DNA of 14,680 nt from Oscillospiraceae bacterium (GCA_900768705.1 CAAGEB010000149.1:1-14680); one strand, 5' to 3'; positions 7,151 through 14,450 are shown, numbered from the stretch's first letter. Numbers and translations are program-made. The notes: generated by a model not told the origin, from the sequence alone.

Positions 7151-7654
7151 TTAATCTGCGTTTGACCAGTCAAATTTTGTCAGCGAACCCGAGTTTTGAA
7201 GCTCGGGGAAGTCCCATTGCCGCAGGACTTCGTAGGCGGCGATAGCCACGGAGTTGGAAAGATTGAGGCTTCGCAGCGTGGGCATCATGGGAATACGCAC
7301 GCAGGAATCCTTGTGACGGAAAAGCAAATCCTCGGGAAGTCCTGCATCCTCACGCCCGAAAATTATGTAGCATTTATCCGGATAATGAACATCGGAATAA
7401 CGGTTTGTGGCTTTGGTGGAGAAAAAGTAGCAGGCTCCGTCCGCTGCGGCAAAGAATTCGTCAAATCCGTCATAGTAGGTAATGTCCAGATAATGCCAGT
7501 AATCCAGCCCCGCCCGTTTCAGCTGCTTGTCCGTAGGAGAGAATCCCATTGGTTTTATAATGTGAAGTCTGGCTCCCGTGACAGCGCAGGTTCTGGCGAT
7601 GTTGCCGGTGTTCTGCGGAATTTGCGGTTCGGCAAGAACGATATTCAGCTCCAT
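7151..7654 (-). CDS. trmL: tRNA (cytidine/uridine 34)-2'-O-methyltransferase TrmL
   Basis: TrmL methylates the ribose of the wobble base of certain leucine tRNAs using S-adenosylmethionine. The 167-residue protein is a minimal SPOUT (trefoil-knot) enzyme: N-terminal IVLAEPQIPQNTGNIARTC (5-23), the cofactor-loop motif FGREDAGLP (99-107), and the knot motif LRSLNLSNSVAIAAYE (128-142). ATG at 7654 has AAAGGCGG eight bases upstream on the minus strand. It is the first gene after the promoter at 7688-7716 and probably leads the trmL-degV-cdaA-cdaR-flavoprotein transcript. Related SpoU-class enzymes for other tRNAs are longer, which supports TrmL. Confidence 0.93.
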   Translation of the reverse strand: MELNIVLAEPQIPQNTGNIARTCAVTGARLHIIKPMGFSPTDKQLKRAGLDYWHYLDITYYDGFDEFFAAADGACYFFSTKATNRYSDVHYPDKCYIIFGREDAGLPEDLLFRHKDSCVRIPMMPTLRSLNLSNSVAIAAYEVLRQWDFPELQNSGSLTKFDWSNAD

Positions 7655-7687
7655 AACATATACCGCCTTTAACTAAGATACCTTTTG

Positions 7688-7716
7688 ATTATATCACAAT
7701 TTCACGGGATTTGCAA
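7688..7716 (-). promoter_or_regulatory. Promoter for trmL and the downstream cdaA genes
   Basis: On the minus strand: -35 TTGCAA (7716-7711), exactly 17 bp, then -10 TATAAT (7693-7688), preceded by TGA, giving an extended -10. It lies 33 bp before the trmL start. It is the only convincing promoter I see for the five-gene minus-strand run down to 2456. Confidence 0.8.
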
Positions 7717-7734
7717 TATATTTTCCGAAATAAC

Positions 7735-7763
7735 TTGCAAAAAACAGCATAATGTGTTATAAT
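7735..7763 (+). promoter_or_regulatory. Promoter for the ASKHA/DUF4445 gene
   Basis: -35 TTGCAA (7735-7740), exactly 17 bp, then -10 TATAAT (7758-7763). It is divergent from the trmL promoter, with only 18 bp between the two -35 boxes, and uses the same hexamers and spacing. A leader of about 65 nt follows, with a small TTCCC/GGGAA hairpin (7780-7797). Confidence 0.8.
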
Positions 7764-7834
7764 TGTCGTTGTGCAGTAATTCCCCTATGCGTGGGAAATA
7801 TACACATTCAACGATGATTGCGAGGTGCCGGTGA

Positions 7835-8923
7835 ATGCTTTCAAAGCCGCTGATAATTAATGAGAAATTCCGCTCCGAACGAAGCGGAGAGCTGGTTATT
7901 GCCTGCGATATAACATATAACTCCATTGCTTTGGTGTATTATGACCGGGCAATGCACAGGAATTACGCCCGAGCGGTGATGACCGGAACGGAGATTTCCG
8001 CAAGGGAATCTCCGGATATGCTGGCAAGACTGGCAGTTACCTCCATGCGGGAATTTTCGGTTCGTGCCGGTGAAATTTCCCAAATCGGCATAGCGGCACC
8101 CGTTCATATATCCCATATACTGGAGTCGGAGCTTTCGCCTACAGATCTGTATTTAAGTCCCGAAACGGATATTCTTTTCGTCCCCTTTATTTCCGCTGGG
8201 ATAAGCGGCCGTTTTACTGCGTCGCTGCTGACAATTTCCGAAGATGATTTCTTTGCGGCGGATGTGGGAAAAACGCTCTGCCTTGCAAAAAAATCGGGAG
8301 ACAGGCTGGAGTGCGCCGCATTTCCTCTGATGGGAGCTTTTGACGGAAGCGCTCTTGAAAACGGTATGCCCGCCGAAAAAGGCGCAGTGGAAGCGGTTCG
8401 GAGAGAAGAGGACGGTACGATTGCCTATGAAGTAGTGGGCGACGGGGAAAGCAAGGGCGTGGCTCCCTCCGCTGCGGTTATGACTGTCGGGATAATGCTG
8501 GATCGTGGAATTCTGGACGGAGACGGTATAATGTGGGACAGGGATTTGTTCTACATTGGCGAGGATTTCTTTATATCCCAGAGCGATGTACGGGCTTTGC
8601 AGACGGACAAGGCTCATATTGCGGCGGCACTGGATATGTTTCCCGAGGAAAAACGGGGATTTTTTTCGGGAGAACCGTTTTCCGCTGCGGAAGGTTTCAG
8701 CGGAATGATAAAAATAGGCGCAATTCCTCAAAGACTGGAAAAATCCGCTTTTTGCCGCAATTCGGCAGAGCGGGGGATAATTCTGTTTCTTGAAAATGAA
8801 GAAATGCGGGATAAGGCTTTCACGATAGCTTCCCGTGCAACCGATATATCCGAAATGATATATCCTCAATATCGGGAAAATTACCTAAATTACTTAACTT
8901 TCTCGGAGCGGAGAGAAAATTAA
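7835..8923 (+). CDS. Degenerate RACo-like ASKHA (DUF4445) protein without ferredoxin domain
   Basis: I recognise this 362-residue protein as the C-terminal ASKHA part of the family of reductive activators of corrinoid proteins (RACo, DUF4445). Matching segments are GAFDGSALENGMPAEKGAVE (167-186, compare GPAFEGANIRCGM..GAIE), AYEVVGDGESKGVAPSAA (197-214), FISQSDVRALQTDKAHIAAA (246-265), and a C-terminal tail like GLLP...GNAALAGA. RACo proteins begin with a [2Fe-2S] ferredoxin domain, which is absent here: only about 18 residues precede the first ASKHA strand. The nucleotide motifs are eroded: the usual DIGTTT is CDITYN (24-29), DIGTNGE is DVGKTLC (143-149), and the glycine-rich GICGSG is GVAPSA. 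ATP turnover is therefore doubtful. ATG at 7835 has GAGGTG six bases upstream. It is monocistronic between its own promoter and the rplS promoter. Function unknown; a regulatory or structural role is a guess. Confidence 0.7.
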   Translation: MLSKPLIINEKFRSERSGELVIACDITYNSIALVYYDRAMHRNYARAVMTGTEISARESPDMLARLAVTSMREFSVRAGEISQIGIAAPVHISHILESELSPTDLYLSPETDILFVPFISAGISGRFTASLLTISEDDFFAADVGKTLCLAKKSGDRLECAAFPLMGAFDGSALENGMPAEKGAVEAVRREEDGTIAYEVVGDGESKGVAPSAAVMTVGIMLDRGILDGDGIMWDRDLFYIGEDFFISQSDVRALQTDKAHIAAALDMFPEEKRGFFSGEPFSAAEGFSGMIKIGAIPQRLEKSAFCRNSAERGIILFLENEEMRDKAFTIASRATDISEMIYPQYRENYLNYLTFSERREN

Positions 8924-8956
8924 TATAAATTCTTGTTGAAAATTAATAAAAAGCCC

Positions 8957-8985
8957 TTGATTTTTTCGGGCAAAGGTGTTATAAT
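8957..8985 (+). promoter_or_regulatory. Promoter of the rplS operon
   Basis: -35 TTGATT (8957-8962), 17-bp spacer, -10 TATAAT (8980-8985), about 220 bp before the rplS start codon. Transcription would begin near 8992 and produce a long untranslated leader. Confidence 0.75.
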
Positions 8986-8991
8986 ATAAAG

Positions 8992-9204
8992 GCATTTAGT
9001 ATCCGCTGTGGATATTTTGCGCCATAAAGCCGCTTTCCAAGCGAGTTGAGAGGTCGGCAGAATCAGACACGGTGTGTGTTAATGCGAGGCATCGTATGCC
9101 AAACATAACAAGGATAGTCCGCTGAAAGCAGGGGAGATATACCCTTGGCGAAAATTCGCCCGGAGAAGCCGGTTTCAAGAATATCCGTGAAAACAGGAGG
9201 AAAT
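8992..9204 (+). ncRNA. Structured rplS 5' leader, candidate ribosomal-protein leader
   Basis: About 210 nt separate the predicted transcription start from the rplS ATG and hold no convincing gene. Several short perfect hairpins are visible: TATCC/GGATA (9000-9014), CGCTT/AAGCG with a three-base loop (9031-9043), GGCAT/ATGCC with a three-base loop (9088-9100), and GGCGA/TCGCC (9147-9160). An alternative GCCG/CGGC pairing (9029-9032 with 9055-9058) would exclude the second hairpin. L19 leader RNAs that let L19 control its own synthesis are known from Bacillus-group bacteria. Position and length fit, but I cannot verify the consensus by eye. A TTG at 9145 in frame with rplS could extend the protein by 20 residues; this is unlikely because the extension does not look like L19. 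Confidence 0.5.
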
Positions 9205-9546
9205 ATGGACGCATTAAAACTCATTGAGCAGAGCAGCATGAAGGAGAACGCACCCGAAATCAACATCGGTGATTATGTAAAGGTAAGCGTTCGCATCATG
9301 GAAGGCGACAAGAGCCGTATCCAGGTGTTCGAGGGAACCGTTATCGCCAAGAAGCACGGCGGCATCAACGAAACTTTCACTGTAAGACGCGTAGCTCACG
9401 GCTGCGGCGTGGAGAGAGTATTCCCTGTTCATTCGCCGTCTGTTGACAGCATTGAGGTAGTAAGAAACGGTAAGGTTCGCAGAGCTAAGCTGTACTACCT
9501 GCGTGACAGAGTAGGTAAGGCTGCAAAGGTTAAGTCCAAGGTATAA
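9205..9546 (+). CDS. rplS: 50S ribosomal protein L19
   Basis: Ribosomal protein L19 sits at the subunit interface of the 50S particle. The 113-residue protein begins MDALKLIEQSSMKEN, followed by the conserved core INIGDYVKVSVRIMEG and RIQVFEGTVIAKKHGG. It continues with the signature FTVRRVAHGCGVERVFPVHSP and a basic tail VRRAKLYYLRDRVGKAAKVK. The ATG at 9205 is chosen over upstream in-frame codons because GGAGG lies at 9196-9200 and the family starts here. It opens the run rplS-lepB-rbgA-rnhB-yraN, a well-known Firmicutes order, but rimM and trmD, often directly upstream, are not present here. Confidence 0.98.
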   Translation: MDALKLIEQSSMKENAPEINIGDYVKVSVRIMEGDKSRIQVFEGTVIAKKHGGINETFTVRRVAHGCGVERVFPVHSPSVDSIEVVRNGKVRRAKLYYLRDRVGKAAKVKSKV

Positions 9547-9562
9547 TTACCTGCCCCCAATT

Positions 9563-9584
9563 CCCGCCGGCGGACGCCGGCGGG
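9563..9584 (+). other. GC-rich hairpin between rplS and lepB
   Basis: CCCGCCGGC (9563-9571) pairs with GCCGGCGGG (9576-9584) around the tetraloop GGAC. Outer TGCCCC/GGGGCA sequences offer alternative pairing. There is no T tract after it, so it is probably an attenuator, RNase-processing or mRNA-stabilising structure rather than a terminator. It could make rplS mRNA more abundant than lepB-rbgA mRNA. Confidence 0.55.
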
Positions 9585-9607
9585 GCAAATGAAAAGAGAG
9601 ATGTACT

Positions 9608-10300
9608 ATGAGCGAGATTGACGAGGAAATTAACAGCAGCTCCGAGAGCGTTCCCGACGGGAATGTTGGATCCGACGGCGGAGCGGAGAAAATCGAAACC
9701 CTTCCCGATTGCGGTACTGCGGAAGCGGTGGGCGGCAAGAAACCCTTTTCGGGTGCGCTGGAATGGGTGAACAGCATAGTTTTCGCTGCGATTGCGGTGC
9801 TGTTTCTAAATCTGTTTGTTTTCCGTTCAATTACCGTATCGGGTACATCTATGTGCAATACACTTAATGATAAGGACATTGTTCTCACTGGCAACTTTTT
9901 TTATGAGCCTGCCTTCGGAGATGTTGTCGTTATCCGTTCCGACAAGCTGGTGAACAAGCTTACCGGTTTGCACGGAGAACCGCTTATCAAGCGTGTTATC
10001 GGCGTTGAAGGGGACACGATCCGCTTCGACTTTGAAAAGGGCGAGGTTTACCGCAACGGAGAGCTGCTCAGCGAAGACTATATTGCCCAGCCTACTCATT
10101 TTACGAGAAGCGGCAGCGGCTGGTGTCAGAGCGGAGTGGATTATGTTGTGCCGGAAAACTGCGTTTTTGTAATGGGCGATAACCGCAATGTATCCCACGA
10201 CAGCCGTGATCTTAACAATATAGGCTTTGTGGATACCGATTATATTATGGGCAGGGCGTTTGTGCGCTTCAGTCCCATCAGTCAGTTCAAATGGCTTTAA
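9608..10300 (+). CDS. lepB: Type I signal peptidase
   Basis: Signal peptidase I removes signal peptides from exported proteins at the outer face of the cytoplasmic membrane. The 230-residue protein has one membrane helix (about 54-72). Box B follows, SGTSMCNTL with nucleophile Ser81; box D PLIKRVIGVEGD with the general base Lys128; and box E GDNRNVSHDSR (190-200). The catalytic dyad is intact. An unusual acidic, Ser/Glu/Asp-rich cytosolic tail of about 45 residues precedes the helix. The ATG at 9608 has only a weak purine-rich site (GAGAG), and an out-of-frame ATG at 9601 lies just before it. The stop codon lies inside the rbgA start (10-nt overlap). Confidence 0.95.
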   Translation: MSEIDEEINSSSESVPDGNVGSDGGAEKIETLPDCGTAEAVGGKKPFSGALEWVNSIVFAAIAVLFLNLFVFRSITVSGTSMCNTLNDKDIVLTGNFFYEPAFGDVVVIRSDKLVNKLTGLHGEPLIKRVIGVEGDTIRFDFEKGEVYRNGELLSEDYIAQPTHFTRSGSGWCQSGVDYVVPENCVFVMGDNRNVSHDSRDLNNIGFVDTDYIMGRAFVRFSPISQFKWL

Positions 10301-11163
10301 AAGATAATTACATTGATACGGGAAATATTCAATGGTTTCCCGGGCATATGACCAAGACACGGCGGCTTATCGAAGCGGATCTGAAGCAGGTGGACGCCGT
10401 AGTTGAGGTTATCGACGCGCGTATTCCCGAAAGCAGCAGAAATCCCGTGCTTGACGAGCTGATAGGTGAGAAGCCGCGTGTTATGATTATGAATAAGTGC
10501 GATGTGGCGGACGAAGCCGTTACTGCTAAATGGCGCAGTTATTATGAATCACGGGGTTTCTGTGTGATTGTCTGCGACTGCAGAAGCGGCAAGGGTGTCA
10601 ATCGGTTTGTGCCTGCCGTAAAAAAGCTTCTGGCTCCGCTGATAACCAGACGCAAGGAGCGGGGAATGATCGGAAAGGCGCTTCGGCTGATGGTGGTTGG
10701 AATTCCCAATGTGGGCAAATCTTCCTTCATCAACCGTATGGCGGGTTCCAGAAAAACCCGTGTGGGAGATCGTCCCGGAGTAACACGGGGAAAGCAGTGG
10801 GTTTCCATTGACAAGGATGTGGAGCTGCTGGATATGCCCGGTATTCTGTGGCCTAAGTTTGAGGACAAGGATGTGGCGCAGAGGCTTGCGTTCACGGGAG
10901 CTGTCAAGGACGAGGTTATGGACACCGAAGCGTTGGCAAGAGCTCTCGGAGGCGTTCTGCTGAGAGATTATACAGAGCTTATTAAAGCACGGTACAAAAT
11001 CACCGGCAGCGGGGATGTTCTTACGGAAATTGCGAAAAGCCGAGGAATGATGATTTCCGGCGGTGAGCCCGACACAGAGCGTGCGGCGGCAACCCTGCTG
11101 GATGAATTCCGCAGCGGAAAGATAGGCAGGATAACATTGGAGTGTCCCGAGGTGCGCAGGTGA
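10291..11163 (+). CDS. rbgA: Ribosome biogenesis GTPase RbgA (YlqF)
   Basis: RbgA is a circularly permuted GTPase needed for late assembly of the 50S subunit. The order of motifs shows the permutation: G4 NKCD (68-71) comes before G1 GIPNVGKS (137-144), then G2 PGVTRG (162-167) and G3 DMPG (181-184). The N-terminal WFPGHM (15-20) and the C-terminal helical ANTAR-like domain are also typical. The 290-residue length is normal. It overlaps lepB by 10 nt (ATGGCTTTAA), and its TGA stop overlaps the GTG start of rnhB, so the three genes are translationally linked. Its place after rplS and lepB is the standard Firmicutes context. Confidence 0.97.
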   Translation: MALKDNYIDTGNIQWFPGHMTKTRRLIEADLKQVDAVVEVIDARIPESSRNPVLDELIGEKPRVMIMNKCDVADEAVTAKWRSYYESRGFCVIVCDCRSGKGVNRFVPAVKKLLAPLITRRKERGMIGKALRLMVVGIPNVGKSSFINRMAGSRKTRVGDRPGVTRGKQWVSIDKDVELLDMPGILWPKFEDKDVAQRLAFTGAVKDEVMDTEALARALGGVLLRDYTELIKARYKITGSGDVLTEIAKSRGMMISGGEPDTERAAATLLDEFRSGKIGRITLECPEVRR

Positions 11164-11837
11164 GTCATCATACAAAAGATAAAGCCACCCAGCTTTCCAT
11201 TGAGGGCGCGGAGCTTGATTCCCTTTCGATGAGCAGGCTGGACAAGGCGGTTTATGAACGCTTCGGCTGTATATGCGGAATAGACGAAGCGGGGAGAGGT
11301 CCTCTCGCAGGCGATGTATATGCGGCGGCGGTTATCCTCAATCCCGATGATCACATTGAGGGTCTTAATGACAGCAAAAAGCTCTCCGCCAAAAAGCGTG
11401 AGCTTCTTTTTGATGAGATTATCCGCAGGTCAAAGGCTTATGCAATAGGCATCGCCACGGTTCATGAAATTGAAGAGACCGATATTCTGTCGGCGGCACT
11501 TCTTGCAATGAAGAGAGCCTATGAGGGTCTTGGAACCACAGCGGGGATAGTGCTTATCGACGGAGATGTTCTCCCGGATATTGACGGCTGTCTGCGTAAC
11601 CTTAATCATGGAGACGCCAGAAGCGAGGCAATTGCGGCGGCTTCCATCCTTGCCAAGGTGTCAAGGGACAGATATATGTGCGAGCAGGCAAAGCTTTACC
11701 CGCAGTATGGCTTTGAAAAACACGCCGGCTACGGCACTAAGGCGCATTACGCCGCCATTGACGAATACGGCGTTTGTCCTATTCATCGGCTTTCCTTTCT
11801 GAAAAAGCACTTTGAGAAAAATGGAAAAGCAGATTAA
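11160..11837 (+). CDS. rnhB: Ribonuclease HII
   Basis: RNase HII cuts RNA in RNA-DNA hybrids and single ribonucleotides misincorporated in DNA. The metal-binding carboxylates are present: Asp42 and Glu43 in CGIDEAGRGPLAG, Asp134 in LIDGD and Asp152 in NHGDARSEAIAAASILAKVSRD (numbered from the start used here). The NDSKKLS motif follows in the usual place. I chose GTG at 11160, which overlaps the rbgA stop in a classic GTGA junction and has GAGG seven bases upstream. A second GTG at 11142 would add six residues and lacks a better ribosome site. The result is 225 residues, with an N-terminal extension of about 35 residues before the catalytic domain. It overlaps yraN by 17 nt. Confidence 0.96.
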   Translation: MSHHTKDKATQLSIEGAELDSLSMSRLDKAVYERFGCICGIDEAGRGPLAGDVYAAAVILNPDDHIEGLNDSKKLSAKKRELLFDEIIRRSKAYAIGIATVHEIEETDILSAALLAMKRAYEGLGTTAGIVLIDGDVLPDIDGCLRNLNHGDARSEAIAAASILAKVSRDRYMCEQAKLYPQYGFEKHAGYGTKAHYAAIDEYGVCPIHRLSFLKKHFEKNGKAD

Positions 11838-12207
11838 GGGAAAGATTGGCGAGGATGCGGTGTGCAGAGAGCTGATAAGCAGGGGACACACCATTATCGC
11901 CAGAAACTACCGCAGAAAAGTCGGCGAAATTGATATAATTTCCCGGAAGGACGGGTTTATAGTGTTTACCGAGGTCAAGGCACGGAAATACAGAAGTATT
12001 GTTTCCGGACTTGAAGCGGTGAATTATTCCAAGCAAAAGAAAATAGTACTTACAGCGGATGCGTATCTGACGGAAAATCCGACGGAGCTGCAGCCCAGAT
12101 ATGATATAGCCGAGGTTGTTCTGACCCGCAGCGAATATCCTGCGGTGGTCCGTATTGATATATACGAGGACGCTTTCACCGCAGATGGAATTTATACGAT
12201 TAACTGA
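11821..12207 (+). CDS. YraN family (UPF0102) putative endonuclease-fold protein
   Basis: This is a 128-residue member of the YraN/UPF0102 family, which has a restriction-endonuclease-like fold and no settled function. The core shows the nuclease-type pattern GEIDII, then DGFIVFTEVKAR, with a preceding KGKIGEDAVCRELISRGH helix. The family regularly sits behind rnhB, as here. I use ATG at 11821, within the end of rnhB. A TTG at 11812 in the same frame would add three residues; neither has a strong ribosome site, so coupling to rnhB is likely. It ends 15 nt before thrC. Confidence 0.9.
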   Translation: MEKQIKGKIGEDAVCRELISRGHTIIARNYRRKVGEIDIISRKDGFIVFTEVKARKYRSIVSGLEAVNYSKQKKIVLTADAYLTENPTELQPRYDIAEVVLTRSEYPAVVRIDIYEDAFTADGIYTIN

Positions 12208-12222
12208 AAGGATGACAATGCT

Positions 12223-13716
12223 ATGAATTACGCAAGCACACGGAATTCTTCATTGAGCGTTTCAAGTGCCCATGCAATTGTGAAGGGACTTTCCGATGAG
12301 GGCGGTCTGTATGTTCCCGAGAGTATCCCTGTTCTTTCCAAGGACGAAATTCTCAGTCTTTGCGACAAGAAATATGTGGACAGAGCATACGATGTTTTTT
12401 CCGGATACCTTACGGATTTTACTCCGGAGGAGCTTCGTCACTGTGTTGAAAGCGCATACAATACCCGCAATTTTGACACTGACAATATAGCGGAAATAAC
12501 GAAGCTGAACAGCGGCAAATACATTCTGGAGCTGTGGCACGGTCCCACCTGCGCTTTTAAGGATATGGCTCTTCAGATTTTGCCCTATCTGCTTACTACT
12601 TCGGCAAAGAAAACCGTTGACGGCAAGGAAATTGCAATTCTTGTTGCAACCAGCGGCGATACGGGAAAGGCTGCTCTGGAAGGCTTTAAGGATGTTCCCG
12701 GAACCTCTATCTGCGTTTTCTACCCCGAGGACGGCGTAAGCCCCATGCAGAAGCGTCAGATGACCACTCAGGAGGGCGCAAATGTGAATGTCTGCGCCGT
12801 AAAGGGCAATTTTGACGACTGCCAGAACGGCGTTAAGGCAATTTTCACCGATGATTCCATTGCGGAAAAGCTGGCTGCGGATAATATCCTGCTTTCCAGT
12901 GCAAATTCCATAAACTGGGGCAGACTTGCACCTCAGATTGTGTATTACATTTCCACCTACGCTCAGCTCGTTCACGATAAGGAAATCGAGTTCGGCGAAA
13001 AGGTCAACATAGTTGTTCCCACAGGCAATTTCGGCAATATTCTTGCAGCTTATTATGCAAAGCTTATGGGAATTCCGGTAAACAAGCTGATCTGCGCTTC
13101 CAACAGCAACAATGTTCTTACCGATTTCATCAACTCAGGCGTTTACGACAGAAACAGAAAGTTCTACACCACCGTTTCTCCCTCTATGGACATTCTGATT
13201 TCCTCCAATTTGGAGCGTCTGCTGTATCACCTTACCGGAAGAAACGACAAGCTGATTACCGAATGGTTTACTTCTCTCAAGACTACGGGCAGATATGAGG
13301 TCAGCGACGATGTGAAGAAGCAGCTTTCCGAGCTGTTCTTTGCAGGCTGCTGCAGCGACGAAGAAACCAAGGCTCAGATTCACAGCACCTTCTCCGAGGA
13401 GCATTATCTCCTTGATACCCACACTGCCGTTGCGGTGAAGGTTTACGAGGATTACAAGGCAAAGACCGGCGACAACACCAAGACGATTATAGCTTCCACC
13501 GCCAATCCCTATAAGTTCGGCAGAGCGGTTTACGAGGCTGTCACCGGCAAAAAGGACGCAGAGGACGAGTTTGACCTGATTGCAAAGCTGGAGTCCGAGA
13601 CCGGAACAAAAATGCCTGCTCCGCTGGCTGCTACAAGAAACAAGCAGATTCGCTTTACGGACTGCGTTGAAAAGCAGGAAATGGGCAATACGGTACTGAA
13701 TTTTCTCAGGAGTTAA
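12223..13716 (+). CDS. thrC: Threonine synthase
   Basis: Threonine synthase converts O-phosphohomoserine to threonine with pyridoxal 5'-phosphate, the last step of threonine synthesis. The 497-residue protein belongs to the long (E. coli/yeast-like) type: an N-terminal domain with STRNSSLSVSSAHAIVKGLSDEGGLYVP, then the cofactor lysine Lys113 in HGPTCAFKDMA. The phosphate-binding ATSGDTGKAA (142-151) and VPTGNFGN follow. AAAGGATG upstream supports ATG at 12223. An ATG five bases earlier is out of frame and closes at once. It has no promoter of its own that I can see and sits 15 nt after yraN, so it is probably co-transcribed with the ribosome-assembly genes, which is not a standard context. 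Its cofactor is made by pdxST in this same window. Confidence 0.96.
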   Translation: MNYASTRNSSLSVSSAHAIVKGLSDEGGLYVPESIPVLSKDEILSLCDKKYVDRAYDVFSGYLTDFTPEELRHCVESAYNTRNFDTDNIAEITKLNSGKYILELWHGPTCAFKDMALQILPYLLTTSAKKTVDGKEIAILVATSGDTGKAALEGFKDVPGTSICVFYPEDGVSPMQKRQMTTQEGANVNVCAVKGNFDDCQNGVKAIFTDDSIAEKLAADNILLSSANSINWGRLAPQIVYYISTYAQLVHDKEIEFGEKVNIVVPTGNFGNILAAYYAKLMGIPVNKLICASNSNNVLTDFINSGVYDRNRKFYTTVSPSMDILISSNLERLLYHLTGRNDKLITEWFTSLKTTGRYEVSDDVKKQLSELFFAGCCSDEETKAQIHSTFSEEHYLLDTHTAVAVKVYEDYKAKTGDNTKTIIASTANPYKFGRAVYEAVTGKKDAEDEFDLIAKLESETGTKMPAPLAATRNKQIRFTDCVEKQEMGNTVLNFLRS

Positions 13717-13718
13717 AA

Positions 13719-14426
13719 ATGCTTTACACGATAGGCGATCTTCACCTTTCGCTTGGCACGGATAAGCCAATGGATATTTTTTCGGGCTGGACGAATTATG
13801 TTGAGCGGCTTGAGGCAAACTGGAATTCAAAAATTACCGATGAAGATACCGTGGTGCTGCTGGGAGATCATTCCTGGGCGTTGAAGCTGGAGGACAGCAA
13901 AACGGATCTTGAGTTTATAGATAAGCGTCTCCGAGGAAAGAAAATTCTGGTTAAGGGCAACCACGACCTTTGGTGGTCCACCATGAACAAATGCAATAAT
14001 TTTGCAGCTGAAAATGGTTTTACCACCATCAGTTTCCTTTTCAACAATGCGTTTCTTGCAGAGGGCTTGTCCATCTGCGGCACAAGGGGCTGGATCCGTG
14101 AAAACGGTGAGCCTGCCGATCAGAAGGTGATGAACCGTGAAGCTGGAAGGCTGGAGGCGTCTCTTCAGGCGGGAGTGAAGCTTGGAGGAGAGCTTGTGGC
14201 GTTTATACATTACCCGCCCATTTACGGCACGGAAGAAAATGTGCTGATAACAGAGGTGCTTCATAAATACAATGTGAAACGCTGTTATTATGCTCATCTT
14301 CACGGAAATGCCATAAAGGGCGCAATAACGGGTGAGAGAGCCGGAATCGAGTATAGGCTTGTATCGGCGGACAGTCTGGGATTTGAACCTATGTTGGTTG
14401 AAACTCCGGTTAAAGTAAATGAATAG
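13719..14426 (+). CDS. Calcineurin-like metallophosphoesterase (COG1768-like)
   Basis: This 235-residue protein has all metal-ligand motifs of calcineurin-type phosphoesterases: GDLHL (6-10), GDHSW (49-53), GNHDLWW (80-86), FIHYPP (162-167) and AHLHG (192-196). The wording of these motifs, especially GNHDLWW and HYPPI, matches the uncharacterised COG1768 group. The substrate is unknown. The ATG at 13719 is two bases after the thrC stop, with AGGAG at 13708-13712 inside the end of thrC, so it is the last gene of that unit. A small AGAGAG/CTCTCT hairpin (14425-14440) overlaps its stop codon, but no T run follows. Confidence 0.9.
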   Translation: MLYTIGDLHLSLGTDKPMDIFSGWTNYVERLEANWNSKITDEDTVVLLGDHSWALKLEDSKTDLEFIDKRLRGKKILVKGNHDLWWSTMNKCNNFAAENGFTTISFLFNNAFLAEGLSICGTRGWIRENGEPADQKVMNREAGRLEASLQAGVKLGGELVAFIHYPPIYGTEENVLITEVLHKYNVKRCYYAHLHGNAIKGAITGERAGIEYRLVSADSLGFEPMLVETPVKVNE

Positions 14427-14450
14427 AGAGTTTTCTCTCTTATAAAATAA

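Noticed and set aside
7770..7834. Riboswitch in the leader of the ASKHA gene
   Set aside because: The leader is only about 65 nt with one small hairpin; too short and simple for a known riboswitch class.
8153..8869. Minus-strand open frame opposite the ASKHA gene
   Set aside because: The plus-strand reading has a promoter, a ribosome site and family motifs. The minus-strand reading has none.
8953..8974. Possible minus-strand terminator (GCCC/GGGC with a T-rich tail)
   Set aside because: Only a four-pair stem, no minus-strand gene feeds into it, and it overlaps the rplS promoter.
9145..9204. TTG-initiated 20-residue extension of L19
   Set aside because: L19 proteins start near MDALKLIEQ; the GGAGG site at 9196-9200 selects ATG at 9205; the extension overlaps leader hairpins.
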